From Cybelea sp963824595 (GTDB lineage: Bacteria; Vulcanimicrobiota; Vulcanimicrobiia; Vulcanimicrobiales; Vulcanimicrobiaceae), in assembly GCA_963824595.1 (NCBI GenBank), contig CAWGPY010000002.1, positions 124,001 through 188,000 of the forward strand: 64,000 nt of DNA, read 5' to 3'. The notes beneath the pieces are model-generated. The model was not told the origin of the DNA, did no database searches, and saw nothing but the letters and a program-made list of their open reading frames with translations. Of the stretch, positions 1-9,155 are shown one piece after another. The number at the start of each line of letters is the position of its first letter. Position 1 is the stretch's first letter. A program made the translations under genes and the position numbers.

Positions 1-6
1 CCATCC

Positions 7-2217
7 ATGGCACGCACGCGACGACGGTCGTATGCGAGGACTCGGCTCAACCTCGAGATCGTCGGAATCGCCGCGGTCGCGCTCGCCGTCCTTTGCGGCG
101 TTGCTCTAGCGCTTCCGCACAGCTCCGGCGCCATCGGCGGCTGGATTGCCGCAGAGCTTCGCCGACTCTTTGGAGGTGCGGCGCCGCTATTCCCGGTGCT
201 CGGCGTGCTGATCGGCGCGATCGTGTTTCTCGAAATCAACGTGCCGCGCATGATCGCCGGGCTGGGAAGCAGCGCGCTCGCGTACTTCTTGATCGTCACC
301 GCGATGTTCGGCGCGGGCGGCCCGAAGCGCGGCGGCCTCGTGGGCGCGAATATCTTCTGGGCGCTCCACGCGCTGGTCGGCACCATCGGCGCCTGGATCG
401 TGCTGTCGGCGGGGCTGCTCTCGCTCACGCTGTGGCTCACCAACGCGAGCATGAAGCAGGTCATCGGACGCCTCATCGTGTTCTTCGGCGGCCTGCGTCC
501 GCCGCCGATGCCGAAGCTGCCCAAGCTCAACGTGGAGCTTCCCCGCGGCCACGAGTCGCTGCGCGAGGCGTTTGCGCTGCCGATGGCGCCGGCCGCGAGC
601 GCCGCCGCGCTCGACCCGCCGGCGGCCGCGCCGTTCAACGCGCCCGTCGCGGTCGGGGAGCTTGCGCGGGAGCCCGACGAGGTTGACGAGGAACTGATCC
701 CGCACGCGAAGCCGCCCCGGCCGGTCGTTTCGAAGATGCCGGCGCCGCTCGTCGAGGCGCCCGCGAGCGGGGCGGTCACCTACCGGCTGCCGGACCTCGC
801 GCTCTTCGACAAGCCGCAAGGTCAGGCGATCGACGATTCGAACCGCGCGCACGTCCTGGAAGACACGCTCGCGAGCTTCGGCGTCGGCGCGAAGGTGACG
901 CACATCGAACGCGGGCCTTCGATCACGCGCTACGAGCTCAAGCCCGAACGCGGCGTGAAGATCTCGCGCATCGCGTCGCTGGCCGACGACCTGGCGCTCG
1001 CGCTCGCCGCCACCAGCGTGCGCATCGAGGCGCCGATCCCCGGCAAGTCGGCGGTCGGCATCGAGATTCCGAACAAGACGGTCTCGGTGGTGGCGATCCG
1101 CGAGATCCTCGACGCGCTGCCGAACCGCGGCCAGGTGCCGCCGCTCTGGATGGCGCTGGGCAAGGACATCACCGGCCGCCCCGTCTTCGGCGACCTCTGC
1201 ACGATGCCGCACCTGCTCGTCGCCGGCGCGACGGGCGCGGGCAAGTCGGTGTGCCTCAACTGCATCATCGCGTCGCTGCTGGTGTGCGCGACGCCCGACC
1301 AGATGCAGATGCTCATGATCGATCCGAAGCGGGTCGAGCTCAGCGTCTTCAACGGAATTCCGCATCTCATCAAGGACGTGATCGCCGATCCCCGCCTGGC
1401 CGCGGGCGCCCTGTTCGAAATGACCAAGGAGATGGAAGCGCGCTACGAACGGTTCGCCAAAGCGGGCGTCCGCAAGATCGAGGAGTACAACACGAAGTAT
1501 CCCGACGAGCGGCTGCCCTACGTCGTGGTCGTGATTGACGAGCTCGCGGACCTGATGCTGATCGCGCCCGCGAAGGTCGAGGCGACGATCATGCGGCTGG
1601 CGCAGCTCGGCCGCGCGGCGGGCATCCACCTGCTGGTCGCGACGCAGCGGCCGTCGGTTGACGTCATCACCGGGCTCATCAAGGCGAACGTGCCGTCGCG
1701 CATCGCCTTCGCGGTGAGCTCGCAGACGGATTCGCGCGTGATCCTCGACATGAACGGCGCGGAGCGGCTGCTGGGCCGCGGCGACATGCTCTACCTGCCG
1801 ATCGACGCACCGAAGCCGATCCGCGCGCAGGGCGCGCTGATCACGAACAACGAGGTCGCCCGGCTCGTCGAGTTCTGGGCGCAGCAGTCGCGGCCCGACA
1901 ACCTGCTCGACGTCGAGGTGGTGCCGGTCGGCGACGAGGAGCCGCGGCGCGACGCCGATCCGCTGTGTTACGAAGCCGCCAAGTTCATCATCGAATCGAA
2001 CTACGCGTCCACCGCCGCGTTGCAGTCGCAGTTCTCGATCGGACATCCGCGCGCGATGCGCTTGATGAAGCAGCTCGAAGAGTTCAAGGTCGTCGGCGCG
2101 CACGAGGGAACCAAACCGCGCAAGATTTTGATCGGGCTGCCCGAGCTCGAGCTGATGGCCCCACGTCTGGGCCGCGACGGGAACGCGCAGCCCGACCTGT
2201 TCGGCAGTGCGACTTAA
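7..2217 (+). CDS. ftsK: DNA translocase FtsK/SpoIIIE
   Basis: FtsK-type septal DNA pump, 736 aa. It moves chromosome ends across the division septum and helps dimer resolution. Four hydrophobic segments lie within about the first 160 residues, followed by a short Pro/Ala-rich linker. The motor domain has a Walker A GATGAGKS near residue 407 and a Walker B VVVVIDELADLM near 508. The C-terminal winged-helix gamma domain spans about residues 645-715 (AAKFIIESNYASTAALQ region) and would read polar KOPS-like sites. The start ATG is six bases into the window, so nothing can be said about its promoter. The linker is short compared with proteobacterial FtsK and closer to SpoIIIE. The PAP2 gene overlaps its 3' end. 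Confidence 0.97.
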   Translation: MARTRRRSYARTRLNLEIVGIAAVALAVLCGVALALPHSSGAIGGWIAAELRRLFGGAAPLFPVLGVLIGAIVFLEINVPRMIAGLGSSALAYFLIVTAMFGAGGPKRGGLVGANIFWALHALVGTIGAWIVLSAGLLSLTLWLTNASMKQVIGRLIVFFGGLRPPPMPKLPKLNVELPRGHESLREAFALPMAPAASAAALDPPAAAPFNAPVAVGELAREPDEVDEELIPHAKPPRPVVSKMPAPLVEAPASGAVTYRLPDLALFDKPQGQAIDDSNRAHVLEDTLASFGVGAKVTHIERGPSITRYELKPERGVKISRIASLADDLALALAATSVRIEAPIPGKSAVGIEIPNKTVSVVAIREILDALPNRGQVPPLWMALGKDITGRPVFGDLCTMPHLLVAGATGAGKSVCLNCIIASLLVCATPDQMQMLMIDPKRVELSVFNGIPHLIKDVIADPRLAAGALFEMTKEMEARYERFAKAGVRKIEEYNTKYPDERLPYVVVVIDELADLMLIAPAKVEATIMRLAQLGRAAGIHLLVATQRPSVDVITGLIKANVPSRIAFAVSSQTDSRVILDMNGAERLLGRGDMLYLPIDAPKPIRAQGALITNNEVARLVEFWAQQSRPDNLLDVEVVPVGDEEPRRDADPLCYEAAKFIIESNYASTAALQSQFSIGHPRAMRLMKQLEEFKVVGAHEGTKPRKILIGLPELELMAPRLGRDGNAQPDLFGSAT

Positions 2218-2845
2218 GGCGGTCCTCGTCGCGCTGGCGGCGTTCGCCGCCTTCGTTGCGATCGGGATGGACGCGGTACGCAACGGCGAACCGGCGGCGC
2301 TCTTCGCGTGGGCGCAAACGCTGGACGATCGCTCGACGCTCGTCGCGTGGTGGCTCACGTGGGCCTGCTATCCGAAGTTCTTGATCCCCGTGGCCGTGAT
2401 TCTGCTGCTGCTCGCGTGGCGGCTGCCGGCCTGGCGCGCGCGCATCGCGTTCAGCATCGTGATGCTGCTGCTCTGCTGGCGCGGCGCGGATCTCTTCCAG
2501 CATTTCTTCGCACGGCCGCGCCGGCTCGACTGGGTGGTGAAGCACGAGACGTCGTTTTCGTATCCCAGCTCGCACGCCGCGATCGCCGCCGGTTTCTACG
2601 GCCTGTGGGCCGCGATGCTATATATGTCGGAGCTGCCACGGACGACGCGCGTCGTTGCGGGGACCGCGCTGCTGGTCTTGGCGATCGCCGTCTGCTGGAG
2701 CCGGCTCGCGCTCGGCGCCCACTTCGCGACCGACCTCATCGGCGGCATCCTGCTCGGCGTCGCCTTCGTGTCGGCGGGCATCGCCTTCGTTCCGGGCATC
2801 TTCGGCGGCGCGGTTGCGGGGCGGGCGTCCCGGGCGGCCGAATAG
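2207..2845 (+). CDS. PAP2-family membrane phosphatase
   Basis: PAP2/undecaprenyl-diphosphatase-like integral membrane phosphatase, 212 aa with about five or six membrane segments. The family signature is visible: an FFARPRRLD segment (motif 1, KX6RP-like), YPSSHAA (motif 2, PSGH variant) and SRLALGAHFATD (motif 3, SRX5HX3D), carrying the catalytic and base histidines. The likely substrate is a lipid phosphate such as undecaprenyl pyrophosphate, but this cannot be fixed from sequence. The GTG start overlaps the ftsK end by 11 bases, suggesting coupled translation. mqnE follows 8 bases downstream. Confidence 0.88.
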   Translation: MRLKAVLVALAAFAAFVAIGMDAVRNGEPAALFAWAQTLDDRSTLVAWWLTWACYPKFLIPVAVILLLLAWRLPAWRARIAFSIVMLLLCWRGADLFQHFFARPRRLDWVVKHETSFSYPSSHAAIAAGFYGLWAAMLYMSELPRTTRVVAGTALLVLAIAVCWSRLALGAHFATDLIGGILLGVAFVSAGIAFVPGIFGGAVAGRASRAAE

Positions 2846-2853
2846 AGCGGTCC

Positions 2854-4002
2854 ATGTCCTTTGCGGATCCGATGCTCGCGCAGATCGAGCGGAAGCTCGA
2901 CGCCGGCATCGCGCTCTCGATGGAAGACGGCCTCTCCCTCTATCGCACCAACGACCTCCACGGCCTCGGGCGCCTGGCGCGCGCGGCGAAGGAACGCAAG
3001 AGCGGCAAGAAAGTCTTCTACGTGCTCAACCGCTACATCAACTCGACGAACGTCTGCTTCGCCGGGTGCACGTTCTGCTCGTTCGCGGCCGACGAGTTCA
3101 AGGAACCGCAGCGCGTCTTCCGCATGACGCCCGATCAGGTCTTCGCCAAGGCCGTGGAGACGGGGCCGAACTTCAACCAGATCCACATCGTCGGCGGCCA
3201 CGACCCGCGCCAGCTGTCGCTCGATTACTGGCTGCCGCTCATGCGCCGGTTCAAGGCGGCGCTGCCCCACGTGCAGCTCTCGCTCTTCACCGCCGCGGAG
3301 ATCGAGTACATGGCCAAACGCCACCGGCTCTCGTTCCCCGCGATCGTCTCGGCGCTGCGCGAGGCCGGGCTCGACAACGTCAACGGCGGCGCGGCGGAGA
3401 TCTTCGCCGACGCCACGCGCGCCAAGATCTGCCCGAACAAGGTGTCGGCCGCGAACTGGGTCGCCATCCACGAGGAGCTGCACCGTCAGGGAATCGCGAG
3501 CAACGCGACGATGCTCTACGGACACATCGAATCGCTCGAAGATCGCGTGGACCACATGATTCGCCTGCGCGACTCGCAGGAGCGGTCACCAGGATATAAC
3601 GCGTTCATTCCGCTGGCCTTTCATCCCGACGGAAACGAGTTGTCGTACTGCGGGTGGACGACCGGACTCGACGACGTTCGGACGTTCGCCGTCGCGCGGC
3701 TGATGCTGAACAACTTCGATCACATCAAGGCCTATTGGATGATTCAGGGCCTCAAGGTGTGTCAGGTGGCGCTGCAGTTCGGGGCCGACGACATGGACGG
3801 CACGCACGGATCCACCGACGAGGAGATGATCTACCACTCGGCCGGCACGAGCTCGGGGCAGTACGTGGACGATCGCGAGTTCCGCCGCCTGATCCAGGAA
3901 GCCGGCTACGTTCCGGTGCGGCGCAACTCGACGTACGACGAGTTCGCCTGGGACTGGTCGCCGTCCGTCACCCTGAGCCCGTCGAAGGGGGTGCCGGCGT
4001 GA
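2854..4002 (+). CDS. mqnE: Aminofutalosine synthase MqnE (radical SAM)
   Basis: MqnE joins the MqnA product 3-[(1-carboxyvinyl)oxy]benzoate to SAM, giving 6-amino-6-deoxyfutalosine in the futalosine menaquinone pathway. At 382 aa it has family length. The radical-SAM cluster motif is CFAGCTFC (CX3CX2C) near residue 69. The open frame extends far upstream, but the ATG at 2854 starts the conserved N-terminus and lies just after the PAP2 stop. The C-terminus ends in SVTLSPSKGVPA, which is encoded by a dispersed repeat rather than family sequence. It is in one overlapping unit with mqnA and mqnC. Confidence 0.95.
   Translation: MSFADPMLAQIERKLDAGIALSMEDGLSLYRTNDLHGLGRLARAAKERKSGKKVFYVLNRYINSTNVCFAGCTFCSFAADEFKEPQRVFRMTPDQVFAKAVETGPNFNQIHIVGGHDPRQLSLDYWLPLMRRFKAALPHVQLSLFTAAEIEYMAKRHRLSFPAIVSALREAGLDNVNGGAAEIFADATRAKICPNKVSAANWVAIHEELHRQGIASNATMLYGHIESLEDRVDHMIRLRDSQERSPGYNAFIPLAFHPDGNELSYCGWTTGLDDVRTFAVARLMLNNFDHIKAYWMIQGLKVCQVALQFGADDMDGTHGSTDEEMIYHSAGTSSGQYVDDREFRRLIQEAGYVPVRRNSTYDEFAWDWSPSVTLSPSKGVPA
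3967..3990. repeat. Short dispersed CACCCTGAG...GTCGAAGGG element inside the mqnE 3' end
   Basis: The sequence GTCACCCTGAGCCCGTCGAA followed by GGGG matches the outer parts of the elements at 5904 and 7932-8047. It is read in frame as VTLSPSKG at the MqnE C-terminus. It looks like insertion of an intergenic repeat that extended the reading frame. Confidence 0.7.
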
Positions 4003-4832
4003 CCCTGCGCTGCGGGCGTATCAAGTACACCAACGACCTGCCGATCTATGCCGCGTTCGACGCTGGCGCGATCGAGTATCCGGGCACGCTGCACGCCGAC
4101 ACCCCGGCGCGGCTCAACGCGATGCTGCTGGCCGGCGAGCTCGACCTCAGTCCGGTCAGCGCCTTTGCGTGGGCTGCTAACTCGCGCGAGCTCGTGCTGC
4201 TGCCCGATCTCTGCATCGGCGCGCGCGACGAGGTGGTGTCGGTCGTGCTCGTCTCGCCGGTTCCGCCGTCCGCGCTCGACAGCTCGTCGATCTTCGTGAC
4301 CCAGGAGTCCGCCAGCGGACGCAACCTGCTGCGCGTGATCTTGGAACGCCGCTATCGCATCCGGCCGGAGTACGTTGACGAGCCGCGCCCGCTGGAGCGC
4401 GCCGCATCCGGCGCGCCGACCCTACTGATCGGCGACTCGGCCATTGACGCGATCGAACGCTTTCCGCCGGAGCACATCTACGATCTCGGGCGCCTGTGGC
4501 ACGAGTGGACGGCACAGCAGACCGTGTTCGCGGTGTGGGCCGCGCGCCGCGAGGTGTACGAGCGCGACCCGGCCGCCGTGCGCGCCTGCATGCACGCGCT
4601 GACCGACGCCTATACCTGGTCGCGGTCGCACGGTGCCGAGGTGGTGGCGCTGGCGCAGCGGCAGATCCCGCGCCGCGCGGGATTCTATGAAACCTACTAC
4701 GGCAAGCTGAACTTCATGCTGCACGTCGCCGCGCAGAACGGGCTGGCGGCGTTCTGTCGCGAGCTGGTCGCGATCGGCGCGATTCCCGTACTCCCGTCGT
4801 TCGCGGAGGCCGTCGGTGCCATCGCTAGCTAA
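3999..4832 (+). CDS. mqnA: Chorismate dehydratase MqnA
   Basis: MqnA dehydrates chorismate to 3-[(1-carboxyvinyl)oxy]benzoic acid, the first step of the futalosine route. It is 277 aa, with a periplasmic-binding-protein-like fold. Recognisable are the N-terminal CGRIKYTNDLPIYAAF stretch, the NAMLLAGELDLSPVSAF segment, SASGRNLLR-like substrate contacts and a C-terminal YYGKLNF stretch. The start is GTG at 3999, overlapping the mqnE stop as GTGA. Longer upstream frame extensions run through mqnE and are not credible. The 3' end overlaps mqnC by 17 bases. Confidence 0.93.
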   Translation: MTLRCGRIKYTNDLPIYAAFDAGAIEYPGTLHADTPARLNAMLLAGELDLSPVSAFAWAANSRELVLLPDLCIGARDEVVSVVLVSPVPPSALDSSSIFVTQESASGRNLLRVILERRYRIRPEYVDEPRPLERAASGAPTLLIGDSAIDAIERFPPEHIYDLGRLWHEWTAQQTVFAVWAARREVYERDPAAVRACMHALTDAYTWSRSHGAEVVALAQRQIPRRAGFYETYYGKLNFMLHVAAQNGLAAFCRELVAIGAIPVLPSFAEAVGAIAS

Positions 4833-5901
4833 TCTGCTCGACCGGGCCGCGGGCGGCGGACGCCTGTCGTTCGACGAGGGGTTGCGGCTCTACGAAGGGG
4901 CCGACATCCACGAGCTCGGCGCGGCGGCGCACGCGCGCCGCATGGCGATGCATCCGCACGACGTCGTCACGTACGTCATCGACACCACGATCAACTATAC
5001 GAACGTCTGTAACGTGCACTGCAGCTTCTGCGCGTTCTTCCGGCCCGAGCACCACAAGGAAGGGTACACGATGTCGCACGACGTCGTGCTCGAGCGCGTG
5101 AAATACGCCGTGGATCAGGGCGCGACGCAGATCATGATTCAGGGCGGGGTCAACCCCGAACTCGGCATCGACTGGTTCGAGACGCTCTTCGCGCGGGTGG
5201 GGCGCGAGTACCCGGAGGCCGACATCCACTCGCTCTCCGTCTCGGAGATCGTCGGACTGGCGCACGTCGAGGGGATTTCAACGCGCGACGTGCTGGCCCG
5301 CCTGAAGGATGCCGGCATGAAATCGCTGCCGGGTGCGGGCGCGGAGATTCTGGTGGAGCGCGTGCGCAAGCGCATCTCGGCGCGCAAGGTGAAGCCGCAC
5401 GAGTGGCTGGGCGTGATGCGCGACGCGCAGCAGCTGGGCATGCCGACGACCGCGACGATGATGTTCGGCTCGATCGAGACCGCGGCGGAGCGCATCGAAC
5501 ACATGCACGTGCTGCGCGAGCTGCAAGACGAAACCGGCGGCTTTACGGCGTTCATCCCCTGGTACTACGTGCCGTTCAAGACGCCGCTGCGCGGCAAGGA
5601 AGCGACGGGGCTCGAGTACCTGCGCGTGCTCGCGATCTCGCGGCTCTATCTCGACAACTTCGCGCACCTGCAGGCGTCGTGGCTGACGCCGGGGCTGAAG
5701 ATGGGCCAGCTCGCCTTATTCTACGGCTGCGACGACATGGGCGGCACGATCATCGAAGAGCAGGTGGTGCACGATGCCGGCAGCACCAACGAAGCGACGC
5801 GCCGCGACCTGGAAAACCTGATCGTCGGCGCCGGCTTCAAGCCGGTGATCCGCGACACGTATTGGAACCTGCGCCCCGGAATGGCCCTCGCCTCGGCGTG
5901 A
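4816..5901 (+). CDS. mqnC: Cyclic dehypoxanthinyl futalosine synthase MqnC (radical SAM)
   Basis: MqnC cyclises dehypoxanthine futalosine to the spiro cyclic form, later in the same menaquinone pathway as MqnE and MqnA. It is 361 aa. The radical-SAM motif CNVHCSFC (CX3CX2C) is near residue 67, followed by the AFFRPEHHKEGYTM region and GGVNPELGIDWFE typical of the family. The start is GTG 4816, inside the mqnA end. The hydrolase MqnB and the MqnD enzyme are not in the window. A dispersed hairpin repeat lies directly after the stop. Confidence 0.95.
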   Translation: MPSLANLLDRAAGGGRLSFDEGLRLYEGADIHELGAAAHARRMAMHPHDVVTYVIDTTINYTNVCNVHCSFCAFFRPEHHKEGYTMSHDVVLERVKYAVDQGATQIMIQGGVNPELGIDWFETLFARVGREYPEADIHSLSVSEIVGLAHVEGISTRDVLARLKDAGMKSLPGAGAEILVERVRKRISARKVKPHEWLGVMRDAQQLGMPTTATMMFGSIETAAERIEHMHVLRELQDETGGFTAFIPWYYVPFKTPLRGKEATGLEYLRVLAISRLYLDNFAHLQASWLTPGLKMGQLALFYGCDDMGGTIIEEQVVHDAGSTNEATRRDLENLIVGAGFKPVIRDTYWNLRPGMALASA

Positions 5902-5903
5902 CC

Positions 5904-5949
5904 TTGTCACCCTGAGTAGCGCGCCAAAGGCGCGCGTGTCGAAGGGCGA
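5904..5949. repeat. Hairpin-forming dispersed repeat between convergent genes
   Basis: TTGTCACCCTGAG and GTCGAAGGG flank an internal inverted repeat, GCGCGCC-AAA-GGCGCGC. It lies between the convergent mqnC and lipoprotein stops, so it could also act as a bidirectional terminator or mRNA end. Related copies are at 3967-3990 and 7932-8047. Confidence 0.7.
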
Positions 5950-5952
5950 GCG

Positions 5953-6912
5953 CTACTTTGGCGTTGGCGGCAAGCTCACAGTAATGTAGGGACCGACGGA
6001 GCCTACAAAGCCCTTTGTCGGGCGGCCGCCCTGCGGGTACTTATAGAACGCCATTCTCCCGCCGCTTAGCGGAAAAAGCATCGTCTTGCCCTGGATCGAG
6101 AACTCCGCGATGTACGTACGATTGAGGCCCTTAATGCGCACCGTGTCAGCAACGCTTCCCTGACTGCCGGAAATTGCCAGGCGGTAGATCAGGCGCTTGA
6201 GCGCGTCGTCCACGGCCAGGTATTGGCCGTCCCATTGTAAGCCGCCGGCTCGATGGCTTCGGTGGTTTAACATTGGGATGGCGATACTGACGAGAGCGTT
6301 GCCGCCCCCAGGGAGTTCCGCCAGTTGAAAAGTGCCCTTATCGCCAACGCCATCTACATAAAGGTTTCCGGCTGCGTCGTAGCCGCAAAACATGTAAACT
6401 TCCATCGCCGGCAGCGTGTAGGTGATTGGGGCCGCGAAGCTTCCGGGCGGATAGACCAGAAGATTTCCGTCTTTTTGGCCAAGTCCCGAGCCGGTGTTGG
6501 CCACCGCGATATTTCCGGTGCTCGGGTCTACGGCGCATCCGTTCGGCAACTGCCCTCCATCATCGATAACGTTTATGGGAAGCGTTCCACCGGGAGCGTA
6601 TTCATAGACGACCTGAGCCCCGGCGTCAACAACGTAGACGTTGCCGTTAACGTCAGAGCACAGTCCCTTCGCGTCGCTAAAACCTCGGAGTTGACCGACT
6701 TGATTGCCTGAATACGTGTAGATATTGACGTAAATGGCCGAGGTGTAGATAAGGGGCCGCTGCGTTGCCATCGGTGACAGCCATGAGCCGGCGCCTTGAA
6801 AGTGACGAAGGCTCGCCCGCGATCCTGAGGCCTGCGGCGTCGTACCGGCGCCCTGACAGGCCACGATGAGTAGACCGGCGGCCACGAAGTGGAGTATTCG
6901 AAGGACGTTCAT
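5953..6912 (-). CDS. Propeller-type lipoprotein
   Basis: Predicted secreted lipoprotein of 319 aa, function unknown. The signal peptide ends in the lipobox LIVAC. The body carries the repeated strands seen throughout this window: CSDVNGNVYVVD, GCAVDPSTGNIAVAN, CGYDAAGNLYVDG and QWDGQYLAVDD, which suggests a beta-propeller (NHL/YncE-like). A longer frame starts at 7011, but the ATG at 6912 directly precedes the hydrophobic signal and overlaps the upstream stop as ATGA. It is therefore probably translated by coupling to the gene at 6909-7865. Confidence 0.8.
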   Translation of the reverse strand: MNVLRILHFVAAGLLIVACQGAGTTPQASGSRASLRHFQGAGSWLSPMATQRPLIYTSAIYVNIYTYSGNQVGQLRGFSDAKGLCSDVNGNVYVVDAGAQVVYEYAPGGTLPINVIDDGGQLPNGCAVDPSTGNIAVANTGSGLGQKDGNLLVYPPGSFAAPITYTLPAMEVYMFCGYDAAGNLYVDGVGDKGTFQLAELPGGGNALVSIAIPMLNHRSHRAGGLQWDGQYLAVDDALKRLIYRLAISGSQGSVADTVRIKGLNRTYIAEFSIQGKTMLFPLSGGRMAFYKYPQGGRPTKGFVGSVGPYITVSLPPTPK

Positions 6913-7865
6913 CGGCGTAATCCCCCCGAGTTGCTCAGCGTCACGCCTTGGTAGTCGTAGCCTCCTCCGCTGAAGGAGCGGCCACGCTGACCCCCGCGAG
7001 GATACTTCCAAAACCCGAACTTTCTTAGGTCGTATCCTTTGGGCGCGTAGGGAACGACGGCCTTGTCACCGTCCAGAACGAAATCCCATCCAACCGAGGC
7101 GATGAGGCCTTTTAGGTGTGCAGTTCCTACGACGCTGCCCGACGATCCCGACACGGATATCCGGTAAATCACCTTCGACTGGCGGTCGAGCATTGCCAGG
7201 TACCGCCCGTCCCACTGTAGGCCGTTTCCGGCTACGCTTAGCGCGATTGCGTCCATGGTTTGGCTGCCGGCCGGCAACTCGGCGAGCCCCGAAACTCCGC
7301 CGCCGCTAACAAACAGATCTCCGCGATCGTCGTAGGTGCACCAGGAATAGCCACTCATTCCGAGTGCCGTATAATACGTCGGCTTGCCGATCGCACCGGT
7401 GTAGATAGCGACATTGCCGCCCGATCCGTCCATGGCCTGCATATTCGCAACGGCAAGATTTCCGGTGGTCGGGTCGACAGCGCAGCCGAGAGGAAAGTAG
7501 CCGAAATCGGCCAGCTTCGCTATCGGTGTCGTGCCACCGTGCGCAAATTCCACGACATCCTGAGTGCGGTACGACGTAACGAAGATGTTGCCGGCTGCAT
7601 CCGAACACACACCCTGTGGGTAGGACACGCTCGTAATCGTACCAACGAGCTTGCCCGACGGAAATGCGATCGCATAGACGTCACTCGGTCCCGTCGTGTA
7701 GAGCAGTGTGTCGCCCGACGCTTGTGGCAGCATCCACGAACGCTCGCTCGAACGGGCGGCCGGTGCGAGCGATGTCGCCGACGAGCTTGGCGACGCGCAA
7801 CCTGCAAGCGCAGATGCCGCAAAGCAAATACTCAACGCGCAAAGGGCAAAACGCCAACGCTCCAT
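6909..7865 (-). CDS. Propeller-type lipoprotein
   Basis: A 318-aa paralogue of the next gene downstream. The signal peptide has lipobox ALAGC. Shared blocks include CSDAAGNIFVTS, GCAVDPTTGNLAVAN, CTYDDRGDLFVSG, LQWDGRYLAM and FWKYPRGG, consistent with a surface-anchored beta-propeller. Three conserved Cys (CSD, GCAVD, C-Y-D-D) recur across the family. The stop overlaps the start of the 5953-6912 gene by four bases, so the two form a bicistron. Substrate or binding partner is unknown. Confidence 0.82.
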   Translation of the reverse strand: MERWRFALCALSICFAASALAGCASPSSSATSLAPAARSSERSWMLPQASGDTLLYTTGPSDVYAIAFPSGKLVGTITSVSYPQGVCSDAAGNIFVTSYRTQDVVEFAHGGTTPIAKLADFGYFPLGCAVDPTTGNLAVANMQAMDGSGGNVAIYTGAIGKPTYYTALGMSGYSWCTYDDRGDLFVSGGGVSGLAELPAGSQTMDAIALSVAGNGLQWDGRYLAMLDRQSKVIYRISVSGSSGSVVGTAHLKGLIASVGWDFVLDGDKAVVPYAPKGYDLRKFGFWKYPRGGQRGRSFSGGGYDYQGVTLSNSGGLRR

Positions 7866-7931
7866 GACTACCTCCTCAGTCCCAACATCGCCTCATTCTC
7901 GGCAGAGCCGCCGGTTTCATGGCGCCTGCTC

Positions 7932-8047
7932 GCCCTTCGCCCTTCGTCCTTCGCCCTTCGACTACGGCGCTGCGCGCCTCCGCTCAGGATGACAAGGAGC
8001 GCCTCCGCTCAGGATGACAAGGTGGTGGCGCTACTCAGGGTGACAAG
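7932..8047. repeat. Cluster of short dispersed/tandem repeats at the mnmA 3' end
   Basis: Direct repeats of CCCTTCG (7932-7960) are followed by two near-identical copies of a 23-base unit, GCGCCTCCGCTCAGGATGACAAG (given here only as units ending at 7996 and 8020), and a third degenerate copy ending CTCAGGGTGACAAG. The last copy contains the mnmA stop codon, so the repeat encodes the VLSP end of MnmA. It is the reverse orientation of the elements at 3967 and 5904. Confidence 0.7.
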
Positions 8048-9108
8048 ACGATCGTGGCGGCGCCGAGCACTTCGTCACCGGCGGGATCGAGCAGCGCAAC
8101 CAGCTGGCCCGGCGCGACGGCACGCTGCGGCGCGTCGAAACGCAGATGGAGCACGCCATCGCGGATCGTCGCAACGGCGTGCGCAGGCGCGGCGCGATAG
8201 CGGATCATCGCACGCACGCGCGTTTCCCCGCCGAATCTCTCGGGGCGGATGAGATTCACTTCGTTCGCCGTCAACGCGCTCGTCAGCAGCTCGTCCTCGC
8301 GGCCGACGACCAGCGTGTTCGTCGCCGCGTCAATGCGGGCCACGTAGCGCGCCCCGCTCGCGCTCGCCGGCAATCGGGCTCGCTGTCCCACGGTGTAGTT
8401 CGCGATGCCGGCGTGCTCGCCCAGACGCTCGCCGCCCGTCGAGACGACTTCGCCGGGCTCGTTGATCTGTGGATGGAGCCGCGCGAGCACCGCGCGATAG
8501 TCGCCACCTTCGACGAAGCAGATGTCTTGCGACTCGGTCTTGTCGTGCACCGGCAGGCCGAGCCGGCGCGCGTGCGCGCGCGTCGTCGCCTTGTCGAACT
8601 CGCCGAGCGGAAGAAGAAGCCGCGCGAGCTGCGGCGGCGTCAGCTGCGCCAGCGCGTAGGCCTGATCTTTCTCGTGCGCGCCGCGGAACAGATGCGGTCC
8701 GTCGTCGCGCCGTTCGAGACGCGCGTAATGTCCCGTCGCGACGTAACGCGCTCGCAGCGAATCGGCGTAGCGCGCCAGCGTGCCGAGCTTGACGAAATTG
8801 TTGCACGACACGCACGGGTTCGGCGTGCGGCCCCCCGCGTAGTCGTCCACGAAACGTTCGATCACGTTGCGGCGGAACGTCTCCTCGAAATCCAGCACGT
8901 AGTGCGGAATCCCCAAGATGGACGCGCTGGCGCGCGCGTCGTCGAAATCATCGCTGCCGCAGCAGCTCTTCGCATGCGCCGGCCGCGACGGCGAGTACAT
9001 CTTCATCGTGATTCCGACGACGTCGTAACCTTCTTCGCGCAAGAGCCCGGCGGCGACCGCGGAGTCGACGCCCCCGCTCATCGCCGCGATGACGCGTTCC
9101 TTAACCAT
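8035..9108 (-). CDS. mnmA: tRNA-uridine 2-sulfurtransferase MnmA
   Basis: MnmA adds sulfur to U34 of tRNA Lys, Glu and Gln. It is 357 aa from the ATG at 9108; an in-frame ATG at 9129 is possible but adds only MLSCSTS. The PP-loop is AMSGGVDSAVAA at the N-terminus. The two catalytic cysteines lie in TPNPCVSCNN and SQDICFVEGGDY. The C-terminal beta-barrel domain is present. The stop codon falls within a dispersed repeat. It is transcribed divergently from rodZ across a 47-base gap that must hold both promoters. Confidence 0.95.
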   Translation of the reverse strand: MVKERVIAAMSGGVDSAVAAGLLREEGYDVVGITMKMYSPSRPAHAKSCCGSDDFDDARASASILGIPHYVLDFEETFRRNVIERFVDDYAGGRTPNPCVSCNNFVKLGTLARYADSLRARYVATGHYARLERRDDGPHLFRGAHEKDQAYALAQLTPPQLARLLLPLGEFDKATTRAHARRLGLPVHDKTESQDICFVEGGDYRAVLARLHPQINEPGEVVSTGGERLGEHAGIANYTVGQRARLPASASGARYVARIDAATNTLVVGREDELLTSALTANEVNLIRPERFGGETRVRAMIRYRAAPAHAVATIRDGVLHLRFDAPQRAVAPGQLVALLDPAGDEVLGAATIVLSP

Positions 9109-9155
9109 TGACGTCGAACAGGATAACATTAAGACGGGGCTAACTGAAAGCCCAA

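Noticed and set aside
187..2358. Long minus-strand open frame opposite ftsK
   Set aside because: Arg/Asp/His-rich translation typical of antisense frames in high-GC genes; no motif or start signal. The same applies to the long antisense frames over secA, rimO, mnmA and the LCP gene.
2308..2853. A longer N-terminus of mqnE reaching back to 2308
   Set aside because: The frame is open, but it is antiparallel to normal codon use, overlaps the whole PAP2 gene and precedes the conserved MqnE start at 2854.
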